Positions 55,959 to 63,726 of a DNA stretch of 64,000 bases are shown piece after piece; the first letter of the stretch is position 1, and each line of letters opens with the position of its first letter. Position numbers and translations under genes: made by a program. The notes beneath the pieces were generated by a model that did not search any database, was not told where the DNA came from, and worked only from the letters and a program-made list of their open reading frames with translations. The stretch is taken from contig CP092079.1 of the NCBI GenBank assembly GCA_022226955.1, positions 185,983 through 249,982 of the forward strand, read 5' to 3'. The stretch comes from Nitrospira sp. (GTDB lineage Bacteria; Nitrospirota; Nitrospiria; Nitrospirales; Nitrospiraceae).

Positions 55959-57452
55959 ATGGCGAAAATCATTGAATGCGTCCCCAACTTCAGCGAAGGG
56001 CGGAATGCCACCACCGTTCAAGCGCTGGCGGCAGCCCTGGAATCGATTCCCGGCGTCTGGCTGCTGGATCGAACGAGCGATTCCGATCACCATCGATCCG
56101 TACTGACGTTTGCGGGCAATCCCGAAGCCGTCCTGGAAGCCGCGTTTCAGGCCATACAACTGGCAACAAAGTTGATTGATCTGCGCAACCACCGCGGCGG
56201 TCATCCTCGCATCGGGGCAACGGATGTCGTCCCTTTTGTCCCGATTCAAGACACGACAATGGAAGACTGCGTTCATCTCGCCCGCAGGCTAGGCGAACGC
56301 GTGGGAACAGCATTGCAGATCCCGGTGTTTCTCTACGAACAAGCGTCCGGGCACCCGGATCGAGCCAGGCTGGAAACGATCCGGCAGGGAGGATTGTCCG
56401 GGTTGGAGGCAAGAATGGCGGCCGGACTGAATTGGCGGCCGGACTTTGGGCCAACTCATCTTCATGAGACAGCGGGAGCCATCGTCATCGGGGCCAGACC
56501 TCCACTGATTGCGTTCAATATGAACCTGAATACGGCTGATCTCAGTATCGCCAAGCAAATTGCCAAGACCATTCGGCATTCCAATGGCGGCCTGCCCTCT
56601 GTGAAAGCTATCGGGGTCGCGCTGCCGAGCCGCGGGATCGTGCAAGTTGCTATGAATCTCGCCGATTACCGCGTGACCTCGATGGCCACGGCCTTCCGCG
56701 CCGTTCACACCGAGGCCGTCAACGCCGGTGTGGACATCGTCGAAAGCGAACTGATCGGCCTCGTTCCTCAGGCCGCGCTGGATCAGGCTGCTTCATCGCT
56801 CCTACAGATTGGAAACTTCGCCGCCTCCCACATTCTAGAAACAAGACTGGCCGACGCTAGAGCAGGCAGACCATGCACAGATGCTGGAGCAACAATTACC
56901 TCCTACCTTCACGCGCTGGCTTCAGCCACACCGACACCAGCCGGCGGCGCAGCCGCAGCACTAGTGGGAGCCCTTGCAGCATCCTTGGGTACCATGGGCG
57001 CTCGCATCGGGAAGCAGACAGAGCAAGAGCAATCACTCAGCGACTTGAGTCAGAGGCTTGCCACCCTGATGCAGCGTGACTGCGAAGCCTATGAAGCCGT
57101 CTCACAAGCCCGACGCCTCCCTGTCGATCAGGCCAACCGTCCTTCGCTTCTCGCAGCCGCACTGGAACACGCAACGGAGGTTCCGCTCAAGATAGCGGAA
57201 CTCGCTAGTGAGGCGGGACAGACCATCACCGCCATTCGAATGCAGCTGCCGCCCGCGGTGCAATCTGACTTAACGGTCGGAATTATCTTAGCGATTGCAG
57301 CAGGAGAGGCAGGGCTTCACACTGCCAACACCAACATAAAACTGCAACGAAATCAGCCCGTTGCCGCTCGCCAGACTCAACAAATGACCAAGATCGCCAA
57401 CCGTCTTGAGGAACTCAAGGGGCTATGCTACACTCCGCCGCCTAGTACGTAG
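55959..57452 (+). CDS. ftcD: Bifunctional glutamate formimidoyltransferase / formimido-THF cyclodeaminase
   Basis: 497 residues with both domains of vertebrate-type FTCD. The N-terminal formiminotransferase (about 1-300) has ECVPNFSEGRN, DRTSDSDHHRSVLTF, NHRGGHPRIGATDVVPF and MNLNT. The C-terminal cyclodeaminase (about 318-497) has AGGAAAALVGALAASLGTM and ALEHATEVPLKIAEL. It channels formimino groups from histidine breakdown into the folate pool. No hut genes are nearby; in some bacteria the enzyme acts on 5-formyl-THF instead. The ATG at 55959 is chosen, as MAKIIECVPNFSEG is the family start. Confidence 0.95.
   Translation: MAKIIECVPNFSEGRNATTVQALAAALESIPGVWLLDRTSDSDHHRSVLTFAGNPEAVLEAAFQAIQLATKLIDLRNHRGGHPRIGATDVVPFVPIQDTTMEDCVHLARRLGERVGTALQIPVFLYEQASGHPDRARLETIRQGGLSGLEARMAAGLNWRPDFGPTHLHETAGAIVIGARPPLIAFNMNLNTADLSIAKQIAKTIRHSNGGLPSVKAIGVALPSRGIVQVAMNLADYRVTSMATAFRAVHTEAVNAGVDIVESELIGLVPQAALDQAASSLLQIGNFAASHILETRLADARAGRPCTDAGATITSYLHALASATPTPAGGAAAALVGALAASLGTMGARIGKQTEQEQSLSDLSQRLATLMQRDCEAYEAVSQARRLPVDQANRPSLLAAALEHATEVPLKIAELASEAGQTITAIRMQLPPAVQSDLTVGIILAIAAGEAGLHTANTNIKLQRNQPVAARQTQQMTKIANRLEELKGLCYTPPPST
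57406..57434 (+). promoter_or_regulatory. Putative rpsU promoter inside the ftcD end
   Basis: TTGAGG (57406-57411) and TACACT (57429-57434) are 17 bases apart, about 70 bases before the rpsU ATG. They lie inside the last codons of ftcD. Confidence 0.45.
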
Positions 57453-57502
57453 TGTCATGGGTGCAGACAGGCGCGGCCTGAGAAAGTTGAAAGTCGGACC
57501 GG

Positions 57503-57697
57503 ATGGAAATTAAAGTTTTCAATAACAACGTTGAAAAAGCTCTGAAGGTTGCCAAGAAGAAGCTGGCGGGCGAAGGGTTGTTCCGCGAATTGAAGCGCCG
57601 CCGTTTCTATGAAAAGCCGAGCGTCAGGAAAAAAGCGAAACTGCGCGAAGCTCAACGCCGCCGTCAGAAGTGGTTGTCCAAGCGGAAGCCCGAGTAG
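57503..57697 (+). CDS. rpsU: 30S ribosomal protein S21
   Basis: 64 residues, strongly basic. Family pattern: VEKALKVAKKKLAGEGLFRELKRRRFYEKPSVRKKAK, with the C-terminal arginine/lysine tail. Standard length. S21 binds the 3' minor domain of 16S rRNA near the anti-Shine-Dalgarno. It lies alone between ftcD and nth, not next to dnaG. Confidence 0.97.
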   Translation: MEIKVFNNNVEKALKVAKKKLAGEGLFRELKRRRFYEKPSVRKKAKLREAQRRRQKWLSKRKPE

Positions 57698-57775
57698 CCG
57701 ACAGCCCCCTGGCTGTTCATTCACTCACACGCTCTCCTCGGTCGGCATTTCTCCACTCCACCGCAGTCGGACCAG

Positions 57776-58435
57776 ATGCGCCAGGATCAGATCCATGCCG
57801 CGATCAGGATCGTCAGGCGAGAGATTCGTCAATGGCAGGAGCCGGTCGTGGGGGTCGTGGCGCGAGAATCGAACCGCGATCCATTCCGTATCCTGATCTC
57901 CTGCCTTCTCAGTCTTCGTACGAAAGATAAAACCACCGCTGAAGCCAGCGAACGGTTGTTTGCCTTGGCGTATGAGCCGGCCACGATGCTCGCGCTGCCT
58001 CTCAAGAAAATCGAACAGGCCATTTACCCGGTCTGTTTCTACCGGACCAAAGCCACATCCATCCTGAAGATCTGTCAACGGCTCTTAGAGACATATAGTG
58101 GAACCGTTCCCGATTCCATCGGTGAATTGGTCACGCTTTCAGGAGTGGGGCGAAAAACCGCCAACCTGGTCGTCACGGTCGGCTACGGTAAACCAGGCAT
58201 CTGCGTCGATATTCACGTACACCGGATCAGCAATCGCTGGGGCTACATTGCGACAAAAACCCCTGACGAGAGCGAAGAAGCGTTGCGAAAAAAACTCCCT
58301 AAACAATACTGGATCACCTACAACGATCTCTTGGTGCCATTCGGACAGAACCTCTGCCAGCCAGTCTCACCCTGGTGCAGCAAATGCAAACTGACGGAGT
58401 ATTGCGATCGAGTGGGTGTGAAGAAAAGCCGTTAA
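57776..58435 (+). CDS. nth: Endonuclease III
   Basis: Bifunctional DNA glycosylase/AP lyase acting on oxidised pyrimidines. 219 residues. The helix-hairpin-helix LSGVGRKTANLV carries the catalytic Lys, and VDIHVHRI the catalytic Asp. The C-terminal [4Fe-4S] motif is C-x6-C-x2-C-x5-C (CQPVSPWCSKCKLTEYC). Full-length. It is the last rightward gene before the palindromic repeat. Confidence 0.97.
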   Translation: MRQDQIHAAIRIVRREIRQWQEPVVGVVARESNRDPFRILISCLLSLRTKDKTTAEASERLFALAYEPATMLALPLKKIEQAIYPVCFYRTKATSILKICQRLLETYSGTVPDSIGELVTLSGVGRKTANLVVTVGYGKPGICVDIHVHRISNRWGYIATKTPDESEEALRKKLPKQYWITYNDLLVPFGQNLCQPVSPWCSKCKLTEYCDRVGVKKSR

Positions 58436-58461
58436 GCAAACTGCTGACTCGAACCTCTCAC

Positions 58462-58697
58462 AGAATGCTCAAAATGGTCGCGGTTCTCACCCGCCCAACC
58501 CCGGCGCGCCGAGACGCGCCGTTCCGCGGGGAAGGCCGCAGCGAGTGAAGGACCGAGGAGGTACATACCAAGCTTCGCTTGATCCGCTCGCTTCGATCAT
58601 CTGCGAGCGGAGAGGTCCTTTGCCTCAAGTAATATTCTCTGTACGTTGAGGGTCTGAGCGATGCGAGAACGCCGCTGGCGGACATTTTCAGCATTCT
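58462..58697. repeat. Palindromic repeat element, copy 2 (long form)
   Basis: About 236 bp in the same orientation as copy 1 (36074-36195). The inverted ends (AGAATGCT at 58462 with AGCATTCT at 58690) and the right inner part are shared. GAGAACGCCGCTGGCGGAC is identical in both, and GGCCGCAGC and GTACGTTGAG are also kept. It ends one base before the TAG stop of the minus-strand DsrE gene at 58699. About 110 bp of extra sequence with its own small palindromes lies inside. Confidence 0.8.
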
Positions 58698-58698
58698 G

Positions 58699-59118
58699 CT
58701 AGATGAAGAGTTTCGTCTCCGCCTCAGCGGTCAAACTCAAGATGGCGGGGAGCCCCAAGACTTCATCGACCTTCGTTTCAACCGCCTGGCCGTCCACGCC
58801 CATATATTCCAGTCCGGCGCTGCAGGCAATCAGACGAAACTGCCCGACTTGTTTCGCATCCTGAAACATTTCTGAAATCTTCGGAACCTTCTTCTCTTTC
58901 AACAAGCGCGTCACTTCCTCGGCAGAGCCCGCATATTCCGGAGGAAAGTCGATCTGGTCGACCTTTCCTTCTGCCAGTTTTTTGATCGTCCAGAATAGCA
59001 GGACCACGATCACGTCCTTCCCCATCGCCGCAGCCGTCATGCCGAGCGTTGCGACTTGATGCAGCTTATCGTAGGTGGCGTTGTGGGCAAAGATGACGAA
59101 TTTTGGCTTCTGCGACAT
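58699..59118 (-). CDS. DsrE-family protein
   Basis: 139 residues, DsrE/DsrF-like alpha/beta fold: KFVIFAHNATYDKLHQVATLGMTAAAMGKDVIVVLLFW and FRLIACSAGLEYMGVDGQ, with the conserved Cys position. Probably a peroxiredoxin-like or sulfur-carrier protein. It is related at family level to the 55066 protein but not a recent duplicate. It lies 10 bases after the small secreted gene at 59129, so both form one transcript, and its stop abuts a palindromic element. Confidence 0.88.
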   Translation of the reverse strand: MSQKPKFVIFAHNATYDKLHQVATLGMTAAAMGKDVIVVLLFWTIKKLAEGKVDQIDFPPEYAGSAEEVTRLLKEKKVPKISEMFQDAKQVGQFRLIACSAGLEYMGVDGQAVETKVDEVLGLPAILSLTAEAETKLFI

Positions 59119-59128
59119 GGGACGCTAG

Positions 59129-59488
59129 CTACTTCTTTTTCGCGCGTGCCTTCACGCTATTGATGTAATCGGCGATGGCCGCATCCACTTCTGCCGGGAC
59201 CAATGGCCGGTCGTGGGTTTCACTCTCATCGACCAGATACTTGTCGCGATCCTTTTCCTGCCGCACCACTACGGTGTTCTCCGGCGTCACTTCGATCAGC
59301 ATAAACCACTCTTTCGCCCCCTGGGTGATCACGACTTCTTTCCCAAGCCCCTTCTTGCCGATCTCAATCTGAAACTCATCGTTCTCGGCGGCAAGAGAAT
59401 CGCCCAAGTCTGATCCGCCGCCTGCAATGAGGATAAGCAGCAGCAAGAAAACCCGTGACCGCCGAGAAGTGAGAGTGCGCAGACTCAT
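59129..59488 (-). CDS. Small exported protein of unknown function
   Basis: 119 residues. Signal peptide or anchor (VFLLLLILIAGGGSDLGDSLAA). The mature part is short, mostly beta then helix (EVVITQGAKEWFMLIEVTPENTVVVRQEKDRDKYLVDE, then DAAIADYINSVKARAKKK). No family recognised. It is upstream of, and co-transcribed with, the DsrE gene. Confidence 0.72.
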   Translation of the reverse strand: MSLRTLTSRRSRVFLLLLILIAGGGSDLGDSLAAENDEFQIEIGKKGLGKEVVITQGAKEWFMLIEVTPENTVVVRQEKDRDKYLVDESETHDRPLVPAEVDAAIADYINSVKARAKKK

Positions 59489-59606
59489 AAAAGATTTGCT
59501 CTCTATTTGTACGATTGACTCATTATATGATGCCGCCCGGTGCAGGTAAACTATGGATCGCAGGGCCTTCCGGTTCAGAGGAGCCTCATGCTAGGATCTC
59601 CCCCGC

Positions 59607-60038
59607 ATGGATGCCATTCTCGAGACAGTCACACAATATGTCCCGGCCCACGTGCTTATCTGGCTCACCGTCTGTTCGTTGATCGGATTCATCGGCACGC
59701 TGATCGCCATCCCGTTTATCATGGTACGGCTCCCGGCGGACTATTTCGACATCCGGGTCCCGCGCTATTGGATGCAAGATCGCCAGCCCGTCCTTCGATG
59801 GGTCGGACTCATCGTCAAGAATGCGGTGGGCGCCATATTCCTCCTGGCCGGATTCGCGATGTTGTTTCTCCCCGGCCAAGGCATTCTGACCATGCTCATC
59901 GGCATCTCCCTCTTGGATTTTCCAGGCAAGCGGACACTGGAAGCGAAAATCGTCGGCCAGCCGACCGTCTTGCAGGCCCTCAATGCGATGCGCGCCAAGT
60001 TCGACAAACCGCCCCTAACCATCGCGCCAAGTTCTTGA
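59607..60038 (+). CDS. PGPGW-type membrane protein
   Basis: 143 residues with two to three membrane helices (about 12-40 and 68-105). The hairpin turn LLAGFAMLFLPGQGILTMLIGISLLDFPGKR is that of the PGPGW family of small membrane proteins with unknown function. The ATG has AGGA upstream. It ends six bases before polA and is probably co-transcribed with it. Confidence 0.78.
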   Translation: MDAILETVTQYVPAHVLIWLTVCSLIGFIGTLIAIPFIMVRLPADYFDIRVPRYWMQDRQPVLRWVGLIVKNAVGAIFLLAGFAMLFLPGQGILTMLIGISLLDFPGKRTLEAKIVGQPTVLQALNAMRAKFDKPPLTIAPSS

Positions 60039-60044
60039 GACGCC

Positions 60045-62702
60045 ATGCCGACAGCTAATACCAGCCGCAAGACGCTCTACCTGATCGATGGAAGCGCCTA
60101 CATCTACCGTGCGTTCTTTGCCCTTCCCGCGCTGAATAATTCCAAGGGGCTCCAGACAAACGCGGTCTACGGATTCATGACCACGCTGCTGAAAATTCTG
60201 CGGGAGCGGAAACCGGACGGGATTGTCGTGGCCTTCGACGAACGCGGACCGACATTCCGGCAGCAAGAATTCAAAGAGTACAAGGCCCAACGGCCTCCGA
60301 TGCCCGACGGCATGAGCGCACAGATCCCCTATATCCATCGCGCTGTCGAAGCCTTGAACATCCCCGCCGTGAAACAGGCCGGCTACGAAGCGGACGACCT
60401 GATCGGCACGCTGGCGAAACAGGCGGAGCGGGCGGGCGAGGACGTCGTCATCGTCACCGGCGACAAAGACATGCTGCAACTCGTCACGCCGCACATCCGC
60501 ATCTACGATCCCGTGAAAGACAAATGGTCCGGTGAAGCCGAGTCTATCGCCAAGTTCGGCGTCGAACCGGCGCGCGTCGTCGAAATCATGGGGCTCATGG
60601 GCGACGCTTCGGACAACATCCCCGGCGTCAAAGGCATCGGCGAGAAAACGGCCATCAAGCTCATCGCGCAGTTCGGCACCATCGACGACTTGCTCCGCCG
60701 CGTCGAGGAAGTCACCCCGGCCCGCGTCAAAGCCATGCTGATCGAGCAAGCCGACAATGCCCGGCTCAGCCGCAAGCTGGCCACCATCGACGTGAACAGC
60801 CCGGTCGAATTCGACGCGGAGACTTTCCGAGTCAAGCCGCCGCATCAGGACCAGCTCACCGATCTGCTTCGCGAACTGGAATTCACGGCCCTGCTGAAAA
60901 CCCTGCAACCGGCAACCAAACCTGCCGAGACACCGGCGGCCGCATTCACAGTCATCCAAGATGAGCTGTCCGCGGAACGATTCGTCGACAGGCTTCCTGC
61001 AGGCAGCCCGCTCGCCGTGCAATGCTTTCTCTCTGGCGGATCCAGCGTCCAGGCCGACGTGCTCGGCTTCGCACTCTCATCGGGAGGCCAGACCGCCTTT
61101 TTCCCGCTCGACGTGCAGACCTACATGCGCCCGATCACAACGCTGCTGCACGACCAGACCCGCACCAAGGTCGTGCATGATTTGAAAGCCGCCTTGCTCG
61201 CGTTCCATCGCATCGGCGTGACCCTGTCCGGCCCCTATCTCGACACGATGGTTGCGGACTATCTGCTCAACCCCAACCGCCGCGACCACAGCCTGGCGAC
61301 AATTGCGATGGAGACCGTTGGCCACCGCCTGGGCGAATCCCGCACCGAAGCCAAGGCGCCACAGTCGCTGTTCGATGAAGACCACGGCTCGCGCGACGAG
61401 ACCGCCGAACAGGCCGCCGTGCTGGCCCAGCTAGCCCCGGTGATGATCGAGCGCATGACCGCTCAAGGGAGCCTGGCCCTGTTTCAAGAAATCGAAATGC
61501 CGCTCGTGCCGGTGCTGGCGGAGATCGAACGGAACGGATTCTTGCTCGACGTGGAGGGGCTCCGCGTCTTGAGCAAGGAGCTTGAGCGCGAACTCGACAC
61601 CATGATGGAGACCATTGCCAGGCTGGCCGGGACCGAGTTCAACATCAACTCGCCTAAGCAGCTCGCGACCGTCCTCTTCGAGAAACTCGGCCTGAAACCA
61701 GGCCGCAAAACCAAAACCGGCTATTCGACCGATGAAGACACGCTCACACAACTCGCCACCCAGCACGACTTGCCCGCGCAGATCCTGAACTACCGCAGCA
61801 TCAGCAAACTCAAATCGACCTATGTCGATGCCTTGCCGGAATTGGTGAATCCTGAAACCAAGCGGCTCCACACCTCGCTGAATCAAACCGTCGCCGCGAC
61901 CGGCCGGCTCTCCTCCACCGAGCCGAATCTCCAGAATATTCCCGTGAAGGGCGACTATGGCCTGCGCATTCGCGAAGCCTTCATCGCGCCGGAAGGCCAC
62001 ACCCTCCTCTGCGCCGACTACAGCCAGATCGAACCGCGCATTCTCGCGCACCTCTCGCAAGACCCGCGGCTACTCGACGTCTTCGAAAAGGGCGAAGACA
62101 TTCACATGGCGACCGCTATGGACATTTTTCATCTCCCCGCCTCGCAAATCACGCGCGAGATGCGGCGCGCGGCCAAGAGCGTCGTGTTCGGCATCGTCTA
62201 CGGCATCAGTCCCTTCGGCCTCTCGCAGAACATCGGCGTCCCGCAGGCGGAAGCCAAAAAATATATCGAAACCTATTTTGAGAAATACGCAGGCGTGCGC
62301 GACCTGATGGATCGCAATATCGCCGAAGGGAAAGAGAAAGGCTTCACCACCACCATTCTCGGCAGGCGCCGCCCGATCCCCGAGCTGCAAAGCGGCGACC
62401 CGACCCAGCGCGGCTTCGGCGAGCGCATGGCTGTAAATAGTCCCATCCAGGGTTCAGCTGCGGATCTGATCAAAGTGGCCATGATCAACGTGAGCAACGC
62501 CCTCCATCGCGAGATGCCGCACACCAAGATGATCCTCCAGGTCCATGACGAATTGATTTTCGAAGTGCCGGAGAAAGAGCTGGACGAGGCCAAACGGCTT
62601 GTGAAGCACGAGATGGAAGGCGTGGGCAAACAGCTACATCTCTCAGTCCCGCTCAAAGTCGATCTCGGCACCGGCCACAACTGGCGCGCCGCGCATCCGT
62701 AG
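60045..62702 (+). CDS. polA: DNA polymerase I
   Basis: 885 residues. The 5'-3' exonuclease domain (about 1-290) has YLIDGSAYIYRAFFA, VVFDE-type and GDKDMLQLV motifs. The central region (about 300-490) is a 3'-5' exonuclease fold, but the catalytic DxE appears lost (SPLAVQCFLSGGS), so proofreading is unlikely. The polymerase domain has motif A LLCADYSQIEPRILAHLS, motif B RRAAKSVVFGIVYGISPFGL and motif C QVHDELIFEV. The last 60 bases occur again at 63297-63356. Confidence 0.97.
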   Translation: MPTANTSRKTLYLIDGSAYIYRAFFALPALNNSKGLQTNAVYGFMTTLLKILRERKPDGIVVAFDERGPTFRQQEFKEYKAQRPPMPDGMSAQIPYIHRAVEALNIPAVKQAGYEADDLIGTLAKQAERAGEDVVIVTGDKDMLQLVTPHIRIYDPVKDKWSGEAESIAKFGVEPARVVEIMGLMGDASDNIPGVKGIGEKTAIKLIAQFGTIDDLLRRVEEVTPARVKAMLIEQADNARLSRKLATIDVNSPVEFDAETFRVKPPHQDQLTDLLRELEFTALLKTLQPATKPAETPAAAFTVIQDELSAERFVDRLPAGSPLAVQCFLSGGSSVQADVLGFALSSGGQTAFFPLDVQTYMRPITTLLHDQTRTKVVHDLKAALLAFHRIGVTLSGPYLDTMVADYLLNPNRRDHSLATIAMETVGHRLGESRTEAKAPQSLFDEDHGSRDETAEQAAVLAQLAPVMIERMTAQGSLALFQEIEMPLVPVLAEIERNGFLLDVEGLRVLSKELERELDTMMETIARLAGTEFNINSPKQLATVLFEKLGLKPGRKTKTGYSTDEDTLTQLATQHDLPAQILNYRSISKLKSTYVDALPELVNPETKRLHTSLNQTVAATGRLSSTEPNLQNIPVKGDYGLRIREAFIAPEGHTLLCADYSQIEPRILAHLSQDPRLLDVFEKGEDIHMATAMDIFHLPASQITREMRRAAKSVVFGIVYGISPFGLSQNIGVPQAEAKKYIETYFEKYAGVRDLMDRNIAEGKEKGFTTTILGRRRPIPELQSGDPTQRGFGERMAVNSPIQGSAADLIKVAMINVSNALHREMPHTKMILQVHDELIFEVPEKELDEAKRLVKHEMEGVGKQLHLSVPLKVDLGTGHNWRAAHP
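62643..62702 (+). repeat. polA 3' end, left direct repeat
   Basis: The last 60 bp of polA, encoding SVPLKVDLGTGHNWRAAHP and stop. It matches 63297-63356 except for seven substitutions, all synonymous, including TAG to TAA. The repeat start-to-start distance is 654 bp, and hicAB lies between. Confidence 0.9.
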
Positions 62703-62722
62703 GCTAATGATCCCTAGATATT

Positions 62723-62751
62723 TTGACAGGCTAGTGTGCCCACTATAGAAT
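62723..62751 (+). promoter_or_regulatory. Promoter of hicAB
   Basis: A perfect TTGACA (62723-62728) and TAGAAT (62746-62751) are exactly 17 bases apart, about 50 bases before the GTG of hicA. Confidence 0.75.
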
Positions 62752-62799
62752 TTGCTCAACTAATTATCTGCCGTCTTCTTAATTCGATCAGAAGGGCAA

Positions 62800-63060
62800 G
62801 TGACACAAGCCAACAAACTACTAGAGCGGATTCTTCGCGGGACATCAGATGCGAATATTTCATTCAATGGACTCTGTCACTTGTTGAAGCACTTGGGATT
62901 TGAAGAACGAATTCGAGGGAGCCACCATATTTTCATAAAAGCGGGAATCGAAGAGATTTTGAATCTACAGCCCAAAGGCTCCCAGACAAAGCCCTATCAA
63001 GTAAAGCAGGTTCGCCACGTGATCCTTCGGTACAAGTTAGGAGGCGACGTCAATGAGTAA
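62800..63060 (+). CDS. hicA: HicA-like toxin (mRNA interferase)
   Basis: 86 residues, dsRBD-like fold. FNGLCHLLKHLGFEERIRGSHHIFIK holds the conserved Gly-Ser-His with the catalytic His near residue 42, and VKQVRHVILRYKL is the final helix. Members cleave mRNA when the antitoxin is lost. The start is GTG (62800) with GAAGGG close upstream. It overlaps hicB by eight bases. The codon use is less G+C-biased than in polA, consistent with acquisition. Confidence 0.92.
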   Translation: MTQANKLLERILRGTSDANISFNGLCHLLKHLGFEERIRGSHHIFIKAGIEEILNLQPKGSQTKPYQVKQVRHVILRYKLGGDVNE

Positions 63061-63262
63061 GTATGAAGTCATTATCTATTGGAGCAAGGACGATCAGGCC
63101 TTCATTGCCGAAGTACCGGAATTGCCTGGCTGTGCGGCCGATGGTGCGACCTACCAAGAAGCTCTGGCAAACGTTGAGATCATCATTCAGGAGTGGATTG
63201 AAACGGCGAAGGACCTTGGCCGCCCGATTCCTGAACCTAAAGGCCGCCTAGCCTTTGCTTGA
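63053..63262 (+). CDS. hicB: HicB-like antitoxin, short form
   Basis: 69 residues. The family core YEVIIYWSKDDQAFIAEVPELPGCAADGATYQEALANVEIIIQEWIETAKDLGRPIPEP is complete. The usual C-terminal DNA-binding domain (HTH or ribbon-helix-helix) is missing, as in many short HicB proteins, so autoregulation through it may be weak. It neutralises HicA by direct binding. Confidence 0.92.
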   Translation: MSKYEVIIYWSKDDQAFIAEVPELPGCAADGATYQEALANVEIIIQEWIETAKDLGRPIPEPKGRLAFA

Positions 63263-63296
63263 CCTACCCAAAGGTGGCCGTTCGTTTACCACACCC

Positions 63297-63356
63297 TCCG
63301 TCCCACTCAAAGTCGATCTCGGCACCGGCCATAATTGGCGCGCGGCACATCCGTAA
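63297..63356 (+). repeat. Second copy of the polA 3' end
   Basis: 60 bp encoding the same last 19 residues and a stop (TAA) in the polA frame. It differs from 62643-62702 at seven positions, all synonymous, and is not linked to any open reading frame. It lies 34 bases after the hicB stop and just before an IS3-family element. Best read as the displaced original end or a second recombination end. Confidence 0.88.
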
Positions 63357-63433
63357 CCGTAAGCTCCCCGTAAATTGAGACGGTCAAACGGAGAACATTC
63401 TGGCACAATCGTCACCCTAGCCAGAAGGTTCCC

Positions 63434-63700
63434 ATGCGCCAGTTGAAGTTCACCGAGACGCAGATTGTGTCGATCCTGAAAGAAGCCGATGGCGGCCGCC
63501 CGGTCAATGAGATCTGGCGGCACTACGGGATCAGCTCCGCCACCTACTATAAGTGGAAAGCCAAATACGGCGGGTTAGAGGCCTCGGACGTGAAGCGGCT
63601 GAAGGAATTGGAGCACGAGAACGGCCGGCTGAAGCGGATGTATGCGGATCTGTCGCTGGAAAACGCCGCGCTCAAGGATGTCATCGCAAAAAAGCTCTAA
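63434..63700 (+). CDS. IS3-family transposase OrfA
   Basis: 88 residues. N-terminal helix-turn-helix (FTETQIVSILKEADGGRPVNEIWRHYGISSATYYKWKAKYGG) followed by a leucine-zipper-like helix (RLKELEHENGRLKRMYADLSLENAALKDVI). This is the IS407 subgroup pattern. The last codons contain the heptamer AAAAAAG at 63688-63694, the usual site of -1 frameshifting into orfB. Confidence 0.93.
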   Translation: MRQLKFTETQIVSILKEADGGRPVNEIWRHYGISSATYYKWKAKYGGLEASDVKRLKELEHENGRLKRMYADLSLENAALKDVIAKKL

Positions 63701-63726
63701 GGCCTGCTGAGCGGCGGGAGGTCGTC

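Noticed and set aside
63248..63523. A minus-strand open frame across the second polA 3' copy
   Set aside because: It runs antisense to the polA remnant and into orfA; it has no ribosome-binding site or family match.
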